A stretch of 8,425 nt of DNA from CAYQDF01 sp964416175 (GTDB lineage: Bacteria > Chloroflexota > Anaerolineae > Anaerolineales > UBA4823), in NCBI GenBank assembly GCA_964416175.1, contig CAYQDF010000132.1, forward strand, positions 1 through 8,425. The letters run 5' to 3'. The translations under genes and the position numbers were made by a program. Shown here in pieces: positions 1 to 4,533 of the stretch. Below the pieces are notes generated by a model. The model saw only the letters and a list, made by a program, of their open reading frames with translations. It was not told the origin of the DNA and did no database searches. Numbering within the stretch: position 1 is the first letter of the stretch; every line of letters starts with the position of its first letter.

Positions 1-881
1 TATCCCAGTCATCCACAATCACAGGCAAGCCGGATATTCTCGACGATGGCGATCAAGAATATTTCATCAATGTCGAGATCGATCAAACGAACACTCTCGA
101 CGAGATTTATAAAACAATCGGTCTGATCCAAATTCCAGCGATTAATTCGGACGATTCTCCAGGTTTCACGGTATTCCCCACAACTGATTTATATACTAGT
201 GAACGTCAGGATATCGCAAGAATTAATATTTTGCTTAAGACAAAACCCACTTCCCAGGTGACCCTCACAATCTCGAGTAAGAATCTTAATGAAGGGAAAC
301 TTGTATCCCCAGAATCCCCACTCATTATTAAACCATCAGACTGGAAAGCAAATACCCCGTACGAAATTTCTATCCAAGGTATTGACGACATTATTAAAGA
401 TGGTGACAAATTGTATCAAGTTGAAGTTATAACTTCAAGCGACGACCCACATTATGATGTTTTCGGGACCGGATCAGACACTTTGCTCATCTCCATAATC
501 AATAAAGACGCCCCAACAATTCAGTGGGAAAAACCTGTCCAGGATGAAGGTACGATAATAATTAACGATCTTACTCCTGTCTTTCTGAAGGTCAAGAACG
601 CAGGGAACGAACCCATCGAGCGAGTATTTTTCTATTATTGGGACCCGGATATGAATGATGGAGATGGCGGTCACGTGCCTATCGATGAAGTTGAATCTGC
701 TCCTTATAAAACATACTTGACCGACATGAAAGGACTTGATGTCGGATATAACCAGATATTTGCTTTTGCCGTTGCCCCACTTCCCAATGGGGGTGGCCCA
801 GACTATTCAAATCACTCTATCCATAAACGCATTTTGCTTTACCGCATTATGCACATATATCTACCTATCGCAGAAAATTAA
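1..881 (+). CDS. Calx-beta-like repeat surface protein, 3' part (paralogue of the next gene)
   Basis: The reading frame is already open at the window edge (first full codon at 3) and ends at TAA 879-881, so the 5' part is missing. The visible protein begins in the second half of one Calx-beta-like repeat ('TITGKPDILDDGDQEYFINV'), continues through one complete repeat (about 180-510, 'LLKTKP', 'DGDKLYQV'), and ends in a roughly 120-residue C-terminal region with 'DAPTIQWE', 'YYWDP' and the tail 'YLPIAEN'. The acidic D-x-x-D-D-G-D motif occurs in every repeat and is the likely calcium-binding part, as in Calx-beta-type adhesin repeats. It is collinear domain for domain with the gene starting at 1254, so the two are paralogues. 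Its DNA is much more AT-rich and its codon use differs from everything after 1300. By comparison with the paralogue, roughly 750 bp including a signal peptide should lie upstream. The function is unknown; a secreted, calcium-binding, adhesive or structural role is inference. Confidence 0.8.
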   Translation, partial: SQSSTITGKPDILDDGDQEYFINVEIDQTNTLDEIYKTIGLIQIPAINSDDSPGFTVFPTTDLYTSERQDIARINILLKTKPTSQVTLTISSKNLNEGKLVSPESPLIIKPSDWKANTPYEISIQGIDDIIKDGDKLYQVEVITSSDDPHYDVFGTGSDTLLISIINKDAPTIQWEKPVQDEGTIIINDLTPVFLKVKNAGNEPIERVFFYYWDPDMNDGDGGHVPIDEVESAPYKTYLTDMKGLDVGYNQIFAFAVAPLPNGGGPDYSNHSIHKRILLYRIMHIYLPIAEN

Positions 882-932
882 TCATGCATGTTCTTCTTTG
901 AGCCGGGGATGAAGTAACTCAGATGATTCAAT

Positions 933-950
933 AGAGTTCACCAGAGTTCA
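933..950 (+). repeat. 8-bp direct repeat, 10-bp period
   Basis: AGAGTTCA occurs twice (933-940 and 943-950), separated by CC, so the copies sit one DNA helical turn apart. That spacing suits two regulator subunits binding in tandem on the same face, but chance is a real alternative in AT-rich DNA. The site lies about 170 bp upstream of the -35 box of the next gene. Confidence 0.3.
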
Positions 951-1119
951 ACTTAATAAGGTTTGTTGTGGTGATTTTCGGCGGTGGGTTGCTCTGCAAT
1001 TAACCGTAGTTTGAGCAATCAATAGTGGGGAATTGCCATTTTCAGGGCAGGATTCTTTCTTGCCGTCACATTTGTTGGATAAGTAACCCACCATACCTCC
1101 GTCCACGGCTTACTATGGG

Positions 1120-1148
1120 TTGCCTCAGCGGTTAATTTTCTCTATAAT
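1120..1148 (+). promoter_or_regulatory. Candidate sigma70-type promoter for the 1254 gene
   Basis: TTGCCT (1120-1125, four of six to TTGACA) is followed after exactly 17 bp by a perfect TATAAT (1143-1148). Transcription would begin near 1155, giving a leader of about 100 nt before the GTG at 1254. No other candidate in the region combines a consensus -10 with ideal spacing. It is a sequence match only. Confidence 0.55.
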
Positions 1149-1171
1149 TCCCACATTTAGAAGAATTATAG
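1142..1171. promoter_or_regulatory. Perfect 9-bp inverted repeat overlapping the -10 box
   Basis: CTATAATTC (1142-1150) and GAATTATAG (1163-1171) are exact reverse complements separated by 12 bp. The left arm contains the -10 hexamer, so a dimer bound here would block RNA polymerase. The arm centres are 21 bp apart, two helical turns, which suits an operator. It could also form a weak AT-rich hairpin in the 5' leader. Confidence 0.4.
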
Positions 1172-1253
1172 TACTTTAGTAATCTGAGCTATCAGAATTG
1201 TTTGTGGTATCTTAATCCCCGTCGGCCACACAACAAAAACATCGCCTGCCATT

Positions 1254-2902
1254 GTGAACAACCAGATTTCCCAGCATTTCTGTTTGATTATCTGGGGAGG
1301 TCTCCTCCTCGCGCTCGCCCTGGCAGCGACCCCCAGCCGCGCCGCGCTTGACGCCGGNNNNNNNNNNNNNNNNNNNNNNNNNNNNNNNNNNNNNNNNNNN
1401 NNNNNNNNNNNNNNNNNNNNNNNNNNNNNNNNNNNNNNNNNNNNNNNNNNNNNNNNNTCCTCCTCGCGCTCGCCCTGGCAGCGACCCCCAGCCGCGCCGC
1501 GCTTGACGCCGGAGTCACCGTCTCCCCTACCTCCGGACTGGTCACCACCGAAGCCGGGGGCACGGCGGGATTCTCGGTCGTCCTCGACAGCATGCCCGGT
1601 GGGAACGTGAACATCGTACTCGCCAGCTCGAACACGACCGAGGGGACGGTCTCCGCCGACCTGCTCACCTTCACTGCCTCAAACTGGGACGTCCCCCAGG
1701 CGGTAACCGTCACCGGCGAGGATGACTTCTTCGACGATGGAGACGTCGCCTACACGATCCTGGTCACGATGGGCTTCACGAGCGACGAGGACTACGCGGA
1801 CCTCGACCCGGCAGACGTCTCGGCGACCAATCAGGACGACGACGCGGCGAGCCTGGTGCTCACCCCTGCCGCCGGACTGGAGACGACCGAGGGGGGCGGG
1901 CAGGACACTTTCTCCGTCGCCCTCGGCAGCCTGCCCGCCGGTGACGTCGTCCTCGACCTGTCCAGCACGGACGCCTCCGAAGGCGCTGTCTCGCCGGAGT
2001 CGATGACCTTCACCAGCCTGACCTGGGACTCCCCCCAGACCGCCACCCTCACCGGCCTGAATGACATCCTGGACGACGGAGACAGACCCTATTCCATCGA
2101 AGTCGCGGCCGACCCGGACCTCACGGTCGACCCCAGCTACCAGACCCTCTCCCCCGTTTTTGCCGCGGCTGTGAACTCGGACGACGCCCCGGGTTTCTCC
2201 GTCAAACCGCTGACCGGGCTCACCACCACGGAAGGACAGGCCTCCGTGGCGGTCACGATCCTCCTGAAGACCAAGCCCGCCCACCCGGTGGACCTGGAAT
2301 TCTCCAGCAACAAGCCCGGCGAGGGGACGGTCTCCCCTCCCTCCCTGACCGTCCAGCCGAAGGACTGGCCTCCCGTCACCCCTTTCCAGTTCACGATAAG
2401 CGGTGTGGACGACCTGGCAGCGGATGGGGACAAGCCCTACCAGGTAAAGATCACCGCGGACAGCCTCGACCCGGATTACGCCTCCTTCGCCACCCCGACC
2501 GGCGAGGTGAACCTCAGCGTTACCAACCGCGACGCCCCCACAATCCATTGGGAACTGCCGGTCCCCGACGAGCAGGTCTACGCAACCGATGACCTGGTCC
2601 CCATCCTGCTTCGGGCGGCCGCCTCCAGCCCGGAACCGATCACCCTGGTTCGCTTTATGTACTGGGACCCCGAAGGGGCGGTGTATGTGACGATCGGAGA
2701 GGCCGCCGCGGCGCCGTACGAGGTATACCTCATGGACGTGGCGTCCCTCGACCCGGATTACTACACGCAGGTCTTCGCGGTCGCCTACGGTCCAGACCCG
2801 GACGGCGGCGGCCCACTGCTGCCCGCCGCTTCAGCCCGCCGGAGGATCCTGATCCTTCGCCAGGGCGCATTCTACCGTGCCTACCTGCCTTTCATCCGCT
2901 GA
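1254..2902 (+). CDS. Secreted Calx-beta-like repeat protein (interrupted by assembly gap)
   Basis: Read from GTG 1254 to TGA 2900-2902. An N run and a duplicated 55-mer shift the frame from phase 0 to phase 2; removing 155 bases (one 55-mer copy plus 100 N) joins them into one 497-residue protein. Residues 1-30 form a signal peptide with an 'LLLALALAA' core and likely cleavage after 'TPSRA'. Three Calx-beta-like repeats follow (about 35-145, 147-260, 262-376), each with 'TTE', an 'EGTVS'-like strand and an acidic loop ('DDFFDDGD', 'NDILDDGD', 'DDLAADGD') of putative calcium ligands. Residues 377-497 are a C-terminal region ending 'YLPFIR', with no LPXTG motif. The start is uncertain: no Shine-Dalgarno is visible, the n-region has no Lys or Arg, and TTG 1284 is an alternative. 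It is the GC-rich paralogue of the preceding gene. A secreted surface or adhesive role is inferred; no enzyme domain is seen. Confidence 0.8.
1303..1512 (+). repeat. Exact 55-bp duplication flanking the N gap (assembly artefact)
   Basis: Bases 1303-1357 and 1458-1512 are identical over 55 bp and lie directly against the two edges of the N run. This is what a de Bruijn assembler with k=55 leaves when two contigs sharing a terminal k-mer are scaffolded without merging. Collapsing the copies restores the reading frame of the signal-peptide gene, so the second copy is very probably not real DNA. Confidence 0.9.
1358..1457. other. Assembly gap of exactly 100 N
   Basis: The run is exactly 100 bases, the conventional length for a gap of unknown size, so its length carries no information. 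The flanking identity suggests the true gap size is zero or negative (overlap of 55 bp). Confidence 0.95.
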
Positions 2903-2903
2903 A

Positions 2904-2932
2904 TCCCCCTCCCTCTCCCCTTTTTCCTTCCC
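2904..2932 (+). other. Uninterrupted 29-nt pyrimidine run between convergent genes
   Basis: After the TGA at 2902 the plus strand has only C and T for 29 bases, and stays strongly pyrimidine-rich to about 2975 with a handful of purines. The stops of the convergent genes are only 43 bp apart. No hairpin followed by a T-run is seen in either direction, so this is not called as an intrinsic terminator; how the two transcripts end is unresolved. Confidence 0.5.
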
Positions 2933-2945
2933 ATAGCCCCTCTCT

Positions 2946-4376
2946 TTACCCCGCTTTCCCCCTGCCCCAGTCTGAGTGGAAGGTCCCCTCCCGGTCAACC
3001 CGCCGGAAGGTGTGCGCCCCGAAATAATCGCGCAGCGCCTGGATCAGGTTCGCCGGCAGCCGCTGGCTCCGCCATCCGTCGAAAGCTGCCAGGGCGCTGC
3101 CCAGCGCAGGCGCCGGAATGCCCAGGTCGATGGCCGCGTGCAGCACCTTTCGCAGCGAGCCCATGCTCCTGGAGAGGGCTTCCTGGAACGGGGGCCACAG
3201 CGCAAGGCCGGGCAGGTCCGGGTTTTCCGCGTACGCCCGGCGGACCTCCTCCAGCAGGCGCGCCCGGATGATACACCCGCCGCGCCAGATGCGGGCGATC
3301 TCGCTCAGGTCCAGCCCGTAGCTGTACTCCCGGCTGGCCGCCCGGAGCAGCTGCATCCCCTGCGCGTAGGTCAGGATCGTCGCCGCATACAGCCCCTCCC
3401 CCGCGGCGGATACCAGCGCCTCTCTTGCATGGCTCTCTCCGCCTTGTGGGGAGGCTCCTCCCGGAAACGCCGTGGCCATGGCCTCGCGCTCTGCGAGGCG
3501 CGCGGAGAGGTTGCGCGCCTCCACCGCGGCGCTGATCGTCGGGACAGGTGTCCCCAGGTCGAGCGCCTCCTGGGAGGTCCACTTCCCTGTACCCTTCTGG
3601 CTCGCCTGGTCCAGGACCAGCTCGACCAGCGGCTTCCCGCTTTCGGGGTCGGCGTGCGCCAGGACCTCCCCCGTGGCCTCGACCAGGAAGGATTCGAGCG
3701 GCCCCCGGTTCCACGCCTTGAAGAGGGCGCTCAACTCGCCGGCGCTTGAGCCGGTCCCGCGCCGCAGCAGATCGTAGACCTCGGCGATCAGCTGCATGTC
3801 GCCGTATTCGATCCCGTTGTGGATCATCTTGACATAGTGGCCCGACCCGCCCGGCCCGAGGTAGGCCACGCAAGGGTCGCCGTTCACCCGGGCGGCGATG
3901 GCGGTGAAGATCCTCTCCACCACGGCGTACCCTTCCCGGTCCCCGCCGGGCATGATGCTCGGCCCCCGCAGGGCGCCTTCCTCGCCGCCCGAGATGCCGG
4001 TCCCCAGGAAGCGGATCCCGGATGGGGAGAGGGCAGCGATCCGCCGCTCGGTGTCCCGGAAGTGGGAATTGCCGCCGTCGATGATCACATCCCCCGGCTC
4101 CAGATGCGGCGCAACCGATTCGATCACGGCGTCCACCGCCGCCCCAGCCCTGACCATCAGCATGACCACCCGCGGCGGTTTCAGGGCTGCGGCCAGCGCG
4201 GCCGGATCGACCGCCGGCTGGATGCCAGTCCCGCTCGCGGGACCCGAGAGATACGCCTGGGTCGCCTCCACAGTCCGGTTGTACACCGCAACCCGGAAAC
4301 CGTTGCGCGCCATGTTGAGCGCCAGGTTCTGCCCCATCACCGCCAGCCCGATCAGCCCGATGTCCAACTTCTCCAC
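2946..4376 (-). CDS. gnd: 6-phosphogluconate dehydrogenase, decarboxylating
   Basis: Cytoplasmic enzyme of the oxidative pentose phosphate pathway: 6-phosphogluconate + NADP+ to ribulose 5-phosphate + CO2 + NADPH. The 476 residues fit the usual length of about 470. Seen in order: Rossmann loop 'GLIGLAVMG' (7-15), cofactor loop 'NRT' (33-35; the Arg typically contacts the NADP 2'-phosphate), 'DGGN' (100-103), 'GGEEGA' (130-135), catalytic region 'GHYVKMIHNGIEYGDMQ' with Lys183 and Glu190 at the same numbers as in characterised enzymes, signature 'KGTGKW' (261-266), and C-terminal 'ANLIQALRDYFGAH' supplying the Arg of the neighbouring subunit. GTG 4376 is chosen because AAGGAGG lies 5 nt upstream and homology begins there; the frame stays open to 4487 without another ribosome site. 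It sits 157 bp downstream of the propeller gene on the same strand. NADP preference is inferred from Arg34. Confidence 0.96.
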   Translation of the reverse strand: MEKLDIGLIGLAVMGQNLALNMARNGFRVAVYNRTVEATQAYLSGPASGTGIQPAVDPAALAAALKPPRVVMLMVRAGAAVDAVIESVAPHLEPGDVIIDGGNSHFRDTERRIAALSPSGIRFLGTGISGGEEGALRGPSIMPGGDREGYAVVERIFTAIAARVNGDPCVAYLGPGGSGHYVKMIHNGIEYGDMQLIAEVYDLLRRGTGSSAGELSALFKAWNRGPLESFLVEATGEVLAHADPESGKPLVELVLDQASQKGTGKWTSQEALDLGTPVPTISAAVEARNLSARLAEREAMATAFPGGASPQGGESHAREALVSAAGEGLYAATILTYAQGMQLLRAASREYSYGLDLSEIARIWRGGCIIRARLLEEVRRAYAENPDLPGLALWPPFQEALSRSMGSLRKVLHAAIDLGIPAPALGSALAAFDGWRSQRLPANLIQALRDYFGAHTFRRVDREGTFHSDWGRGKAG

Positions 4377-4381
4377 GCGGT

Positions 4382-4388
4382 CCTCCTT
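4382..4388 (-). promoter_or_regulatory. Ribosome binding site that fixes the gnd start
   Basis: The minus strand reads AAGGAGG, a full Shine-Dalgarno match, five bases before GTG at 4376-4374. It decides in favour of the GTG over upstream in-frame codons, which would add 37 residues unlike any part of the family. Confidence 0.85.
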
Positions 4389-4533
4389 ATCAACATCAAC
4401 GCCATCCAATCTCAGGGTCTGGAATTCCCCTTTTGCAACTCCTGACCTGCCATTGCCGATTCGCGGTTCCTGAATCGCCCCTCGCAATTCTCAATCCGCG
4501 ACTCTTTACTCATCATCCGGGGACTCTGTGGAT

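Larger units (their letters stand above)
882..1253. other. AT-rich intergenic region between the two paralogues
   Basis: These 372 bases hold no convincing gene. Visible are an 8-bp direct repeat with 10-bp period (AGAGTTCA at 933-940 and 943-950), two inverted pairs that cross rather than nest (983-990 with 1085-1092, and 998-1006 with 1129-1137), a promoter at 1120-1148 and an inverted repeat over its -10 box. No stem followed by a T-run is seen after the TAA at 881, so no intrinsic terminator is called for the upstream gene. Confidence 0.6.

Noticed and set aside
231..881. Separate gene beginning at TTG 231
   Set aside because: The frame is open without a stop from base 3 and encodes the preceding half repeat, so the TTG is an internal codon.
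882..930. Intrinsic terminator after the first paralogue
   Set aside because: No stable stem followed by a T-run is present.
1679..2548. Minus-strand open frame of 289 codons opposite the Calx-beta gene
   Set aside because: Shadow of the repeat gene in GC-rich DNA; low-complexity Gly/Val/Arg product with no ribosome site or recognisable domain.
1592..2902. Gene start at ATG 1592
   Set aside because: This Met lies within the first Calx-beta repeat; the frame extends upstream to the signal peptide once the false gap is collapsed.
2976..3749. Plus-strand open frame of 257 codons opposite gnd
   Set aside because: gnd on the minus strand has every family motif; this frame is antisense and Arg/Pro-rich with no domain.
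4377..4487. Upstream in-frame extension of gnd to ATG 4487
   Set aside because: The added 37 residues are not part of the family and there is a strong ribosome site directly before GTG 4376.
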